Shown: positions 19,517-30,784, counted from the stretch's first letter. The stretch: DNA of 64,000 bases from Sphaerisporangium krabiense (GCF_014200435.1 NZ_JACHBR010000002.1:114501-178500), one strand, 5' to 3'. A program made the numbers and translations. Notes: generated from the letters alone by a model not told the origin.

Positions 19517-20776
19517 ATGACACTCGCCCAGATCTTCGAGAAGATCGTGGGGCCGGAGGCGAACGTGGCGTTCGCCGCCTACGACGGCAGCAAGGCCGGC
19601 CGGTCGGACGCCGACGTCCGCATCGAGGTCAAGACCCCGATAGCGCTCGCCTACCTCGCGCAGTCCCCCGGTGAGATGGGCCTCGCCCGCGCGTACATCG
19701 CCGGGCACATCGACGTGCAGGGCGACATGTACACCTTGCTGTCGGAGATGGCGCAGCTCACGCTGAACGACATCCCCCTCAAGGAGAAGGTGTCGATCGC
19801 GCGCTCGCTCGGCCTCAAGCCGCTGCTGATGCGGGTCCCCCCGCCGCCGCAGGAGGTCCGCCGCAGCGCCATGGCGCGGCTCGGCAGCCGTCACGCCAAG
19901 CAGCGGGACGCCGAGGCGATCCATCACCACTACGACGTCTCCAACCGGTTCTACGAGTGGGTGCTCGGCCCGTCCATGGCCTACACCTGCGCGGTGTTCC
20001 CCGAGGCGGACAGCTCGCTGGAGGAGGCGCAGTTCGCCAAGTTCGACCTGGTGGCCAGGAAGCTCGGCCTCAAGCCGGGCATGCGGCTGCTGGACGTCGG
20101 CTGCGGCTGGGGCGGCATGGTCATGCACGCGGCCAAGCACTACGGGGTCAAGGCCCTCGGCGTCACGCTCTCGCGCCAGCAGGCCGAGTGGGCGCAGAAG
20201 GCCATCGCCGAGGCGGGGCTGTCGGAGCTGGCCGAGGTCCGCCACAGCGACTACCGCGACGTGACCGAGACCGGCTTCGACGCGGTCAGCTCCATCGGCC
20301 TCACCGAGCACATCGGCAAGGACCAGCTCCCGGGCTACTTCGGCTTCCTGTACGGCAAGCTGAAGCCCGGCGGCAGGCTGCTCAACCACTGCATCACCCG
20401 CCCGACCGGCACCGAGCGCACCATCAACAAGGGCGGCTTCATCAACCGGTACGTGTTCCCCGACGGCGAGCTGGAGTCCGTCGGCTACCTGATCCGGCAG
20501 ATGGAGGACCTGGGCTTCGAGATCCGCCACGAGGAGAACCTGCGCGAGCACTACGCCAAGACCCTCATGAAGTGGTGCGCCAACCTCGACGACCACTGGG
20601 ACGAGGCGCTCGCCGAGGTCGGCCGCGGCACGGCCCGCGTGTGGCGGCTCTACATGGCCGGCTGCGTCGTCGGCTTCGAGCGCAACAAGGTGCAGCTCCA
20701 CCAGGTGCTGGGCGTCAAGCTGCGCGAGAAGGGCGAGGCGGACGTCCCGCTGCGCCCCTCCCGGGACTGGCCCTGA
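19517..20776 (+). CDS. tmsB: Cyclopropane-fatty-acyl-phospholipid synthase family methyltransferase, TmsB/BfaB-like
   Basis: This 419-residue protein has an N-terminal lipid-binding domain (~1-130) and a SAM-dependent methyltransferase domain with LLDVGCGWGGMVMHA (motif I at residues 191-200). FDAVSSIGLTEHIGK and YVFPDGELESVGYLI follow, as in CFA synthases. By pairing with tmsA it is predicted to methylate the delta-9 double bond of membrane acyl chains to a 10-methylene product. GAGGAGG lies upstream of ATG 19517. A classic cyclopropane synthase would lack the reductase partner. Confidence 0.87.
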   Translation: MTLAQIFEKIVGPEANVAFAAYDGSKAGRSDADVRIEVKTPIALAYLAQSPGEMGLARAYIAGHIDVQGDMYTLLSEMAQLTLNDIPLKEKVSIARSLGLKPLLMRVPPPPQEVRRSAMARLGSRHAKQRDAEAIHHHYDVSNRFYEWVLGPSMAYTCAVFPEADSSLEEAQFAKFDLVARKLGLKPGMRLLDVGCGWGGMVMHAAKHYGVKALGVTLSRQQAEWAQKAIAEAGLSELAEVRHSDYRDVTETGFDAVSSIGLTEHIGKDQLPGYFGFLYGKLKPGGRLLNHCITRPTGTERTINKGGFINRYVFPDGELESVGYLIRQMEDLGFEIRHEENLREHYAKTLMKWCANLDDHWDEALAEVGRGTARVWRLYMAGCVVGFERNKVQLHQVLGVKLREKGEADVPLRPSRDWP

Positions 20777-20782
20777 CCGGCC

Positions 20783-20820
20783 GCCGGCCGCCCGTGAGAG
20801 CCTCTCACGGCGCGGCCGGC
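20783..20820. terminator. Bidirectional terminator hairpin between tmsB and the acyl-CoA ligase gene
   Basis: GCCGGCCGCCCGTGAGAG (20783-20800) pairs almost completely with CTCTCACGGCGCGGCCGGC (20802-20820), giving a long GC-rich stem between two convergent genes. There is no T-tract. Confidence 0.7.
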
Positions 20821-20836
20821 CGCCGGGCCGGCGCGG

Positions 20837-22387
20837 TCAGCGCAGCTCGCGCTTGAGGATCTTCCCGCTGGCGGTCATCGGGAAGGACTCGCGGAACTCC
20901 ACCAGCCGGGGGTACTTGTAGGCCGCCATGGTCGCCTTGCACCACTCGACCAGTTCCTCTTCGGTGACCGCGGCGCCCGGCTTGAGGATCACGTGCGCCT
21001 TGACCTCCTCGCCGAGGGACTCGTGCGGCACGCCGACGACCGCCGCGAGCGAGACCGCCTCGTGGGTCATCAGCACCTCTTCCAGCTCGCGCGGATAGAC
21101 GTTGAACCCGCCCCGGATGATCATGTCCTTGGCGCGGTCGACGATGAAGTAGAAGCCGTCGGCGTCCCGGGTCGCGATGTCGCCGGTGCGGAACCAGCCG
21201 TCCTTCGTCACCTCGGCGGTGGCCTCCGGCCGGCCGTAGTACCCCTTCATCACGTTGTGGCCGCGGACGGCGATCTCGCCGGGCCCCTCGCCCTCGACGG
21301 TGTCCCAGCCCGCGTCGATGAGCCGCATCTCGACGCCCCAGACGGGCGTGCCCACCGAGCCGGGCTTGGTCGGCCGGTCCCGCTGGTTGAAGCTCGCCAC
21401 CGGGGAGGTCTCCGAGAGCCCGTACCCCTCCAGCACCGGCACGCCGAACGTCTTCTCGAAGTCCTTGAGCACCTCGACCGGCAGCGACGACCCGCCCGCC
21501 ACCGCCGTCCGCAGCGTCGCCGGCGCCGCGCCGCCCCCGGCGCGCACGGCGGTCAGCATGGCCCAGTACATCGTCGGGACCCCGGCGAAGAACGTCACCC
21601 GCTCCTCGCGCATGAGCGCCAGCGCGCCCGCCGGGTCGAAGCGCGGCATCAGCACCAGGCTCGCCCGCCGCCGGAACCCCACGTTCATGATCACGGTCTG
21701 CCCGAACGAGTGGAACAGCGGCAGCGTGGCGAGCAGGACGTCCTCGCCGGTCCGCTCGAACATCTCGTCGGAGACGATCGCGTTCATGAGCATGTTCTGG
21801 TGGCTGAGCTCGGCGCCCTTCGGCTGCCCGGTCGTGCCGCTCGTGTAGAGGATCACCGCCGTGTCGTCCGGCGCGGTGGCCGTGGTCTCGAACGTCTCGG
21901 ACCGGCCCCGCAGCGCGGCCCACAACGTCTGGACGCCGTCGATGCCCGACTCGACGGCGAGCGGCGTGGCGGGCAGCAGGAAGAAGCCGTCGGCGTGCGG
22001 CCCGTCCGGGACGGCCTCGCGGTAGGCGGCCAGCCCGCGCTCCCCGAGCGGCAGGTCCGGGGTGCCCTCGAAGCAGAACAGCGCCTTGGCCCCCGAGTCG
22101 CGCAGGTGGTAGGCGATCTCGCGCGGCTGGAGCAGCACGTTGAGCGGGACGACCGCGGCGCCGGCCTTCAGCACGCCGTAGTAGACGACGGGGAAGTACG
22201 GCAGGTTGGGGCAGGCCAGGGCCACCGTGTCGCCCGGTCCGACGCCCCGCGAGGCGAGGAGGTTCGCGACCTGGTTCGCCAGCGTGTTCACCAGCGCGTA
22301 CGACATCCGGGCGTCGCCGGACACGATCGCCGTGCGGTCGGGGTGTTCGCGGGCGCTGTCCTCCAGGATGACGGACAGGTTGAGCAT
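20837..22387 (-). CDS. Long-chain fatty acid--CoA ligase (AMP-binding)
   Basis: The 516-residue enzyme carries the P-loop YTSGTTGQPKG at residues 181-191, the A5 motif GYGLSETSP, the hinge region RTGDIATRDADGFYFIVDRAKD and the C-terminal catalytic Lys in SGKILKRELR. It activates a fatty acid to acyl-AMP and then acyl-CoA in the cytoplasm. GGAGGAG stands 7 nt before ATG 22387. It converges on tmsB and diverges from the GMC oxidoreductase, so its natural substrate may be a branched chain from this block (inference). Confidence 0.92.
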   Translation of the reverse strand: MLNLSVILEDSAREHPDRTAIVSGDARMSYALVNTLANQVANLLASRGVGPGDTVALACPNLPYFPVVYYGVLKAGAAVVPLNVLLQPREIAYHLRDSGAKALFCFEGTPDLPLGERGLAAYREAVPDGPHADGFFLLPATPLAVESGIDGVQTLWAALRGRSETFETTATAPDDTAVILYTSGTTGQPKGAELSHQNMLMNAIVSDEMFERTGEDVLLATLPLFHSFGQTVIMNVGFRRRASLVLMPRFDPAGALALMREERVTFFAGVPTMYWAMLTAVRAGGGAAPATLRTAVAGGSSLPVEVLKDFEKTFGVPVLEGYGLSETSPVASFNQRDRPTKPGSVGTPVWGVEMRLIDAGWDTVEGEGPGEIAVRGHNVMKGYYGRPEATAEVTKDGWFRTGDIATRDADGFYFIVDRAKDMIIRGGFNVYPRELEEVLMTHEAVSLAAVVGVPHESLGEEVKAHVILKPGAAVTEEELVEWCKATMAAYKYPRLVEFRESFPMTASGKILKRELR

Positions 22388-22571
22388 GGGCGGTCTCCTC
22401 CTTTGGTGCGAGGGCCTCGCGAGGGCCGGACGGGGGCGGTCACGCGGTCGCGAGGCTGGCGTCATCCTGGCAGCCCGGCGGCAGTAACGCTACTAATCGG
22501 TAACGAGCGTGGACGGAGGGCGATGACCGGGCGTAAGTACGTGAGCAGTTGCGTACGACCCGGAGGCGGCA

Positions 22572-24119
22572 ATGCAGTACGACTACGTCATCGTCGGCGC
22601 CGGCGCGGCGGGCTGCGTGCTCGCCAACCGGCTCTCGGCCGATCCCGCCGTGCGGGTGCTCCTGCTGGAGGCGGGCGGCGCCGACCGGCGCATGGAGATC
22701 CGGGTCCCCGCCGCCTTCTCCAAGCTCTTCAAGACCCGCTACGACTGGAACGTCACCACCGCCAAGCAGGTGGAGATGTCCGGGCGCGAACTGTACTGGC
22801 CGCTCGGCAGGACGCTCGGCGGGTCGACGTCGATCAACGCCCAGATGTGGGTGCGCGGCCACCGGGCGGACTACGACGGCTGGAACCTGCCCGGCTGGTC
22901 CTATGAGGAGGTCCTGCCGTACTTCCGGCGCAGCGAGCGGCGGATCGGCTCCAACCGGGGCGGGGTGTACGGCACCGGCGGGCCCATGTTCGTCTCGGAG
23001 TTACGCGCTCCCAACGAGGTCACCCTGGCGTTCCTGCGCGCCTGTGAGGAGGCGGGGATGACCCGGCTGGAGGAGCTGAACGGCCCCTCCAACGAGGGGT
23101 TCTCCCAGACGCCGGTCACCCAGGAGCGCGGCAGGCGGTGGAGCGCCGCCGACGGCTACCTCAGGCCCGCGATGAGCCGTCCCAACCTGACCGTGCTCAC
23201 CGCGGCCCCGGCCCGCCGCGTGCTGCTGGACGGCTCGGGCCGGGCCACGGGGGTCGAGTACGGCGAGGGCAGGCGGGTGACGGCCGCCCGCGAGGTGATC
23301 GTCTCGGCCGGGGCCGTCGGGTCGCCGCGGCTGCTCATGCTCTCCGGCATCGGCGACCCCGCCGAGCTGCGGGCCGCCGGGGTCGAGCCCCGGCACGAAC
23401 TGCCCGGGGTGGGCCGCAACCTCATGGACCACCTGGCGGCCGGGATCGTCGTGGCGTGCCCGGCGCCGGTGACGCTGGCCTCGGCCGAGTCGCTCGGCAA
23501 CCTGGCCCGCTACCTGTTCGGGCGCGGCGGGCCGCTGACCTCCAACGTGGCCGAGGCCGTCGCCTTCCTCAGGACCACTCCGCAGGAGCCCGCCCCCGAC
23601 ATCGAGCTGATCTTCGCGCCCGCGCCGTTCGTGGACCACGGCCTGAGCAGGCCGCCCGGGCACGGCGTCACCGTCGGCGCGATCCTGCTCCAGCCGGAGA
23701 GCCGCGGCCGGGTCACGCTGGACGGCGAGGGCGGCGTCGTGGTGGACCCCTGCTATCTGACCGCCGAGGCCGACGTGCGGCGCCTGGCCGCCGGGCTGGC
23801 GCGGGCGCGCGAGATCACCGAGACCGAGGCGCTGCGGCCGTACGCGGGGGGGCCGATGCGGCCGTACGGCGGGGAGCGCACCCAGCCCGAGCTGGCCCGC
23901 TACGCGCGCGAGACCGCCGAGACCCTCTACCATCCCGCGGGCACGTGCAAGATGGGCATCGACGACGACGCCGTGGTGGACCCTTCGCTGCGCGTGATCG
24001 GGGTGCCGGGGCTGCGGGTGGCGGACGCCTCGGTGATGCCGACGCTGAACCGCGGCCACACCCAGGCCCCGACCATCATGATCGCCGAAAAGGCCGCCGA
24101 TATGATCCGCGCCTCTTGA
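22572..24119 (+). CDS. GMC-family FAD-dependent alcohol oxidoreductase
   Basis: The 515-residue sequence starts with the Rossmann motif VGAGAAGCVLANRL (GAGAAG at 9-14) and the GMC signature GRTLGGSTSINAQMW. The catalytic His454 is in YHPAGTCKMG. The second catalytic segment reads GHTQAPT (495-501) where most bacterial members have GNTNAPT. GMC enzymes oxidise alcohols to aldehydes. Lying 46 bp upstream of the P450 gene, it may oxidise the alcohol which that enzyme makes (inference). CGGAGGCGG precedes ATG 22572. Confidence 0.9.
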   Translation: MQYDYVIVGAGAAGCVLANRLSADPAVRVLLLEAGGADRRMEIRVPAAFSKLFKTRYDWNVTTAKQVEMSGRELYWPLGRTLGGSTSINAQMWVRGHRADYDGWNLPGWSYEEVLPYFRRSERRIGSNRGGVYGTGGPMFVSELRAPNEVTLAFLRACEEAGMTRLEELNGPSNEGFSQTPVTQERGRRWSAADGYLRPAMSRPNLTVLTAAPARRVLLDGSGRATGVEYGEGRRVTAAREVIVSAGAVGSPRLLMLSGIGDPAELRAAGVEPRHELPGVGRNLMDHLAAGIVVACPAPVTLASAESLGNLARYLFGRGGPLTSNVAEAVAFLRTTPQEPAPDIELIFAPAPFVDHGLSRPPGHGVTVGAILLQPESRGRVTLDGEGGVVVDPCYLTAEADVRRLAAGLARAREITETEALRPYAGGPMRPYGGERTQPELARYARETAETLYHPAGTCKMGIDDDAVVDPSLRVIGVPGLRVADASVMPTLNRGHTQAPTIMIAEKAADMIRAS

Positions 24120-24165
24120 CGGCCGAAGAGATCTTGCCAACGATGGACGCGGAGGTGTGGGGGCG

Positions 24166-25425
24166 ATGACGCTTGCTGTCACGGACATCGACCTGTCCGA
24201 CATCCCCTTCTGGGGGTTGCCGCAGCACGAGCGCAACGACGCCTTCCGGCGGCTGCGCGAGCTCGACCGGCCGGCCTTCATGGCCGAGCAGCGCATCCCG
24301 TTCATCGGCGGCGGCAAGGGCTACTACGCGCTGGTCCGGCACGCCGACGTGACCGAGGCCAGCCGCAACGCGGGGGTCTTCAGCAGCGAGCCGACCTCCA
24401 ACAGCATCCCGGACCTGCCGAGGTGGCTCGCGGTCTACTTCGGCTCCATGATCAATATGGACGATCCCCGGCACGCCCGCCTGCGCCGGATCGTCTCGCG
24501 CGCGTTCACCCCGCGCATCCTCCAGAAGATGGAGGAGGACGTCGCCAGGGCGGCGCGCGAGATCCTCGACGAGGCGATGGCCGAGGGGGCGGGGGACTTC
24601 GTCCCGCAGATCGCCGCCCGGCTCCCCGTCCAGGTCATCTGCGACATGATGGGCATCCCGCCGAGATATCACGACATGGTGTTACGGCACACCAACGTCG
24701 TCCTCGGCAACGCCGACGTCGAGTACACCGGCATCCGGCCCGACATGAGCCGCCTGAACGTCGCCCGCGGCATCGCCCGGCTGCTGCGCTCGGGCCACGC
24801 GCTCAACTCCCTGGCCCGCGGCCTCGGCCGCGAGCGGCGCGCCCGCCCGACCGGCGACCTGACCAGCCTGCTCGTCAACGGCGACGAACACCTGACCGCC
24901 CAGGAGCTCGGCTCGTTCTTCATCCTGCTCGTCGTGGCCGGCAGCGAGACCACCCGCAACGCCATCGCCCACGGGCTCAAGCTGTTCACCGACAACCCCG
25001 GCCAGCGCGACCTGCTGCTCGAGGACCTGGACGGCCGCCTGCCCGGCGCCGTCGAGGAGATCATCCGCTGTGCCACCCCGGTGATCCAGTTCCGGCGCAC
25101 GGTCACCCGTGACCACGAGATGAACGGCCAGCGGTACGTCAAGGGCGACAAGGTGCTGCTCTACTACAACTCGGCCAACCGCGACGAGGCCGTGTTCGAC
25201 GACCCCGACGTCTTCGACATCACCCGCAGCCCGAACCCGCACCTCGGGTTCGGCGGCCCGGGCCCGCACTACTGCCTCGGCGCCCACCTGGCGCGGCGCG
25301 AGATCACGGTCGTGTTCCGCGAGCTGTTCTCCCGCGCGCCCGGGGTCCACGCCGTCGGCGAGCCCGACTACCTGCTCTCCAACTTCATCAACGGCATCAA
25401 GCACATGGGCTACCGCTTCGCCTGA
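24166..25425 (+). CDS. Cytochrome P450, CYP124-like (methyl-branched lipid omega-hydroxylase type)
   Basis: The 419-residue P450 has the I-helix AGSETTRN (Ala258-), the ExxR helix region AVEEIIRCATP, and the heme loop FGGPGPHYCLGAHLA with Cys370. Long stretches match mycobacterial CYP124: SMINMDDPRHARLRRIVSRAF, QVICDMMGIP, FFILLVVAGSETTRNAI and a C-terminus with FINGIKH. CYP124 hydroxylates the omega carbon of methyl-branched chains. Redox partners are not in the window. ATG 24166 is preferred over GTG 24157. Confidence 0.87.
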   Translation: MTLAVTDIDLSDIPFWGLPQHERNDAFRRLRELDRPAFMAEQRIPFIGGGKGYYALVRHADVTEASRNAGVFSSEPTSNSIPDLPRWLAVYFGSMINMDDPRHARLRRIVSRAFTPRILQKMEEDVARAAREILDEAMAEGAGDFVPQIAARLPVQVICDMMGIPPRYHDMVLRHTNVVLGNADVEYTGIRPDMSRLNVARGIARLLRSGHALNSLARGLGRERRARPTGDLTSLLVNGDEHLTAQELGSFFILLVVAGSETTRNAIAHGLKLFTDNPGQRDLLLEDLDGRLPGAVEEIIRCATPVIQFRRTVTRDHEMNGQRYVKGDKVLLYYNSANRDEAVFDDPDVFDITRSPNPHLGFGGPGPHYCLGAHLARREITVVFRELFSRAPGVHAVGEPDYLLSNFINGIKHMGYRFA

Positions 25426-25437
25426 GCCGGCCCGCCG

Positions 25438-26787
25438 TCAGGAGGCCGCCACCGGGCGGATCGAGGAGAACACCGTGTTGACGTCCGGCAGCAGCTCCTT
25501 CTTGCTCGCCGGCACCGACATGTAGACGACCGCGGGCAGGTCCGCGCCCGTGCTCACCGCCGCGACCACCATCGTGGTCTTGGTCCCGCCCGCCAGCACC
25601 TGGTAGGCGACCAGGCGCGCGGGCATGCCCCCGGCCGACACTCGCTGCTCGGCCGTCTTCACGACCTTGTTGCCCGCGGGGAAGAACTTGTTGCGGGCCG
25701 CGAACGCCACCGCGCTGATCACCGGGGTCAGCTCGGCGGGATCGGAGGCGGAGTACTTGCCCGCCAGGCTCTTGGCCAGCGGGCCGGTCAAGATCTGCGC
25801 GAACACCGGCGCGCCCGAGCCGTCGGTGCCGGCGGGCACGTACTGCCGCGTCGCGAACCCGTAGGTCGCGCGCACGTGCTCGGCGCGCGTGTCCAGCTGC
25901 CACGGCCCGCCGAGCCGGGGGACGACCACGGCCGCCGCCTGGTCGGTGAGCGCGCCGGTGCGCGGGGACGCCTCGCCGGAGTACTTCGGGAGCCTGCCGA
26001 TGGACTGCGGCTTGGTGCTCGCCTGCGTGCCGGACGGCGAGGCCTTGGGCTTGCCCGTGCCCGCCTTGGCGGTCGGCTCCGCCGCGGCGGAGCCGGAGGC
26101 GGCGGAGGAGCTGAGCGGGCCGGCCAGGAACGCCCACAGCAGGGCCAGCACGAGCGCGACGGCCACGGAGGCCACGAGCGCGATCAGCCACACCTTCCTG
26201 CCGTCGCCGTCCGCCTCCTCGCCGATCGCCTCGTAGTTCTCGCCGAAGACGGTGTTCCACAGCTCCTGCTGGCGCTCGGGCGGCGGCGTCTTCGGGCCGC
26301 TGATCTGGCCGGCGGTGACGAACGGCTTGTCGGGGTCCTCGGGAGTGAACGCCGGCCCCTGGTGGCGCGGCGGCTGGTGTCCCGGCTGGTGCCCGCCCCC
26401 CGGGCCGCCGGGCCGGGGGCCGCCGGGAGGCGTCGCCGGACCGGGGACGCGCATGGTGGTCTCGGTGCCCGGCGGCACGTAGGGGGGCGCCTGGGGACCG
26501 GTGTGCTGGGAGCCCATCTGCCGGGGGTCCATGTGCCGCGGGTCCATGTGCTGCGGCCCGGTGTGCTGCGGGCCGGTCTGGTGGGGGCCCGTGGGCTGCG
26601 GACCCGTGGGCTGCGGCGCGTACGAGTCCGGCGGGCGGGGCGGCTGCTGCGGGCGCGGCCCCGTCGCGGGGGCGCCGTAGGAGCGCTGGTCGCGGGCGGG
26701 CGAGGCGGGCGGCGGCGGGGGCGGGGGAGGAGGCATTTCCGGCCACGCCGGGGGGCGCGTGGACTGGCTGCTCTGCTCAGGTGCCAT
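25438..26787 (-). CDS. Membrane-anchored protein with Pro/Gln/His-rich cytoplasmic repeat and extracytoplasmic domain
   Basis: Not a named family. The N-terminal ~150 residues are Pro-rich with short repeats of the type PQPTGP, QHTGPQ and HMDPR. One membrane helix follows (VWLIALVASVAVALVLALLWAF), then a Ser/Ala/Lys linker and a ~190-residue C-terminal domain ending VYMSVPASKKELLPDVNTVFSSI. The domain order and ending mirror the protein at 3090-4268. ATG 26787 has GGAGG upstream. The frame is open to GTG 26982, next to a predicted promoter, so a longer N-terminus is possible. Confidence 0.75.
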   Translation of the reverse strand: MAPEQSSQSTRPPAWPEMPPPPPPPPPASPARDQRSYGAPATGPRPQQPPRPPDSYAPQPTGPQPTGPHQTGPQHTGPQHMDPRHMDPRQMGSQHTGPQAPPYVPPGTETTMRVPGPATPPGGPRPGGPGGGHQPGHQPPRHQGPAFTPEDPDKPFVTAGQISGPKTPPPERQQELWNTVFGENYEAIGEEADGDGRKVWLIALVASVAVALVLALLWAFLAGPLSSSAASGSAAAEPTAKAGTGKPKASPSGTQASTKPQSIGRLPKYSGEASPRTGALTDQAAAVVVPRLGGPWQLDTRAEHVRATYGFATRQYVPAGTDGSGAPVFAQILTGPLAKSLAGKYSASDPAELTPVISAVAFAARNKFFPAGNKVVKTAEQRVSAGGMPARLVAYQVLAGGTKTTMVVAAVSTGADLPAVVYMSVPASKKELLPDVNTVFSSIRPVAAS

Positions 26788-26992
26788 CGCTGGCGATCCT
26801 CCCGACGTCATGCCCGGATTGGGGGTGCTGCGCATGATCTCATGGGGTGCGGGGGTGTCCGCAGGAGAATGCGAGAATGCCCCAGGCAGCCGCAGCCCTG
26901 TCGGATCGGTCGGCGGATCCTGCATCGGCAGGCCCTCTTGCGTGAATTGCGGGCCGCGTTCCCGGCCGAACGAGTTCGCCACGGCGAAAAGA

Positions 26993-27021
26993 GTAAACTA
27001 AAGGGACATATGAGGTCACAA
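26993..27021 (-). promoter_or_regulatory. Candidate promoter for the membrane-anchored protein gene
   Basis: On the minus strand TTGTGA (27021-27016) and GTTTAC (26998-26993) are 17 nt apart, a good principal-sigma arrangement. It would start transcription near 26986, a few bases from the in-frame GTG 26982. Confidence 0.45.
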
Positions 27022-27061
27022 CGGATCTATCACCATTAGGTAGCTGTGTGAGAATCCGGAA

Positions 27062-27115
27062 CCTTCCTCTGGGGTGCCCCTGACCCCCGCGGGCGCGGCC
27101 CGAACGGGAGGAAGG
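27062..27115. repeat. Inverted repeat upstream of the leuS leader
   Basis: CCTTCCTC (27062-27069) and GAGGAAGG (27108-27115) are perfect 8-bp arms around a GC-rich 38-nt loop, just before the leuS leader promoter. The role is unknown. The rest of 26788-27132 holds only the divergent promoter. Confidence 0.4.
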
Positions 27116-27132
27116 CGCATTGCCCGCTGCGC

Positions 27133-27138
27133 TACCCT
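27133..27138 (+). promoter_or_regulatory. -10 element of the leuS leader transcript
   Basis: TACCCT ends 6 nt before the leader ATG at 27145, which would make the leader mRNA leaderless, with its first base at or near the A of ATG. No clear -35 was found. Confidence 0.5.
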
Positions 27139-27144
27139 TGAGCT

Positions 27145-27192
27145 ATGCGTGGCAGGACCCTGCTTCTTGGCGGGCCGCGGCGACCGAGCTGA
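27145..27192 (+). CDS. Leucine-rich leader peptide of leuS
   Basis: This 15-codon ORF encodes MRGRTLLLGGPRRPS. Codons 6-8 are three consecutive leucines (CTG CTT CTT), and two of these are the rarer CTT in a genome that strongly favours CTG/CTC. It ends at TGA 27190-27192, inside the loop of the hairpin that follows, about 90 nt before leuS. This is the layout of an amino-acid attenuator, in which a ribosome starved of Leu-tRNA stalls at the Leu run. Leader peptides of leuA-type genes are known in actinobacteria. The assignment here rests on sequence layout alone. Confidence 0.7.
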   Translation: MRGRTLLLGGPRRPS

Positions 27193-27209
27193 AGACCGGT
27201 CGGCGCGGC
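27174..27209 (+). promoter_or_regulatory. Attenuator hairpin spanning the leader-peptide stop codon
   Basis: GCCGCG-G-CGACCG (27174-27186) pairs with CGGTCG-G-CGCGGC (27197-27209), giving twelve base pairs with one G-G mismatch. The 10-nt loop contains the leader stop codon. A ribosome on the leader peptide would cover its left arm. Confidence 0.6.
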
Positions 27210-27211
27210 TG

Positions 27212-27240
27212 CCCCTCGTGGACACGGGGGGTTTCTTTAT
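27212..27240 (+). terminator. Intrinsic terminator in the leuS leader
   Basis: CCCC-T-CGT pairs with ACG-GGGG (27212-27230) around a GGAC loop and is followed by TTTCTTTATT. It lies before leuS, not after a gene, as expected for an attenuator. Confidence 0.6.
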
Positions 27241-27282
27241 TGGTCCGGCCATCCACGCCGAGTCAACCGAGGGACATGGGCC

Positions 27283-29745
<2,463 letters not shown>

Positions 29746-29767
29746 GCCCCGCCGGGCGGCATGCGAA

Positions 29768-29804
29768 ACCGCCTGAGCGTTCCCCGCGGGGACGCTCAGG
29801 CGGT
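29768..29804. terminator. Bidirectional terminator between leuS and lexA
   Basis: ACCGCCTGAGCGT (29768-29780) and ACGCTCAGGCGGT (29792-29804) are perfect 13-bp arms, extended by CCCC/GGGG after a single bulged T. It lies between convergent leuS and lexA. Confidence 0.88.
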
Positions 29805-29876
29805 GTCATGGGCTTCGTCGCGCCCGGGCGGTGGGCGCGGGGGAGCGGCCGGTGCGGCGCCGCTCGCCCGGCTCGG

Positions 29877-30590
29877 TCAGAGCTTGCGCAGGACCGCGGT
29901 CACCTTGCCGAGGACGGTGGCCTCGTCGCCGGGGATCGGGTCGTAGTTGGCGTTGTGCGGCACCAGCCAGACGTGGCCGTCCTTGCGCTTGAAGGTCTTC
30001 ACGGTGGCCTCGCCGTCGATCATGGCCGCGACGATGTCACCGTTGTCGGCCACCGGCTGCTGGCGCACGACCACCCAGTCGCCGTCGGCGATCGCGGCGT
30101 CGATCATGGAGTCGCCTGAGACCTGGAGCAGGAACAGCGTGCCCTCGCCGACGAGCTGCTTGGGCAGCGCGAAGACGTCCTCGACGCGCTCCTCGGCCAG
30201 GATGGGGCCGCCGGCGGCGATGCGGCCCACCAGCGGCACGAACGCGGCCGTGGGGCGGGTCACCAAAGGCTCCTCCTCGCCCGGGCCGACCGGGTCGACC
30301 CAGAGCGCGGGCTCGCCGGGCAGGCGGACCTCCAGCGCGCGCGGACGGTGCGGGTCACGGCGGAGGTAGCCCTTGCGCTGCAACGCCGTGAGCTGGTGGG
30401 ACACACTGGAGGTGCTGGTCAGCTGGACCGCCTCGCCGATCTCGCGCATCGACGGCGGATAGCCGCGCTGCTGCACCGAATCGCGGATCACCTCAAGGAT
30501 CTTGCGCTGCCTCGGGGTGAGGCCCAAGGAGTCACGCCTGCGCACCGCGAGGTCGGTGACGACCGCGCCGCTCTCGTCTTGCTCGTTCAT
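29877..30590 (-). CDS. lexA: SOS response repressor LexA
   Basis: The 237-residue protein has the LexA winged helix ([44 protein letters not shown]). Its S24 peptidase domain has Ser161 (SGDSM), Lys198 (ATVKTF) and the cleavage pair Ala126-Gly127 in RIAAGGP. LexA represses DNA-repair genes and cleaves itself when bound to RecA filaments. ATG 30590 has GAGGAG upstream. An SOS box lies ~127 bp upstream, so autoregulation is expected. Confidence 0.97.
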   Translation of the reverse strand: MNEQDESGAVVTDLAVRRRDSLGLTPRQRKILEVIRDSVQQRGYPPSMREIGEAVQLTSTSSVSHQLTALQRKGYLRRDPHRPRALEVRLPGEPALWVDPVGPGEEEPLVTRPTAAFVPLVGRIAAGGPILAEERVEDVFALPKQLVGEGTLFLLQVSGDSMIDAAIADGDWVVVRQQPVADNGDIVAAMIDGEATVKTFKRKDGHVWLVPHNANYDPIPGDEATVLGKVTAVLRKL

Positions 30591-30716
30591 AGTCAACTCC
30601 TCCTCGCCGGGCGTCCCCGGACGCGCCGCCACATCAACGCCATGCCCGCCCGGCCGGCCGCCCGTCCGTGTTCCCGATGTCGCACACAGCGACAATAACG
30701 CCGTTCAAGATCGTCA

Positions 30717-30732
30717 TCAAACAACTGTTCGA
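30717..30732 (-). promoter_or_regulatory. SOS box (LexA operator) of lexA
   Basis: On the minus strand TCGAAC-AGTT-GTTTGA matches the Gram-positive consensus TCGAAC-N4-GTTCGA with one mismatch. Its TTGTTT part may also serve as the -35 of the lexA promoter. Confidence 0.75.
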
Positions 30733-30784
30733 GATAATCCGAACGTGGTCGCCGGTCGGCGCATGACATCGTACGGGAGTTCGA

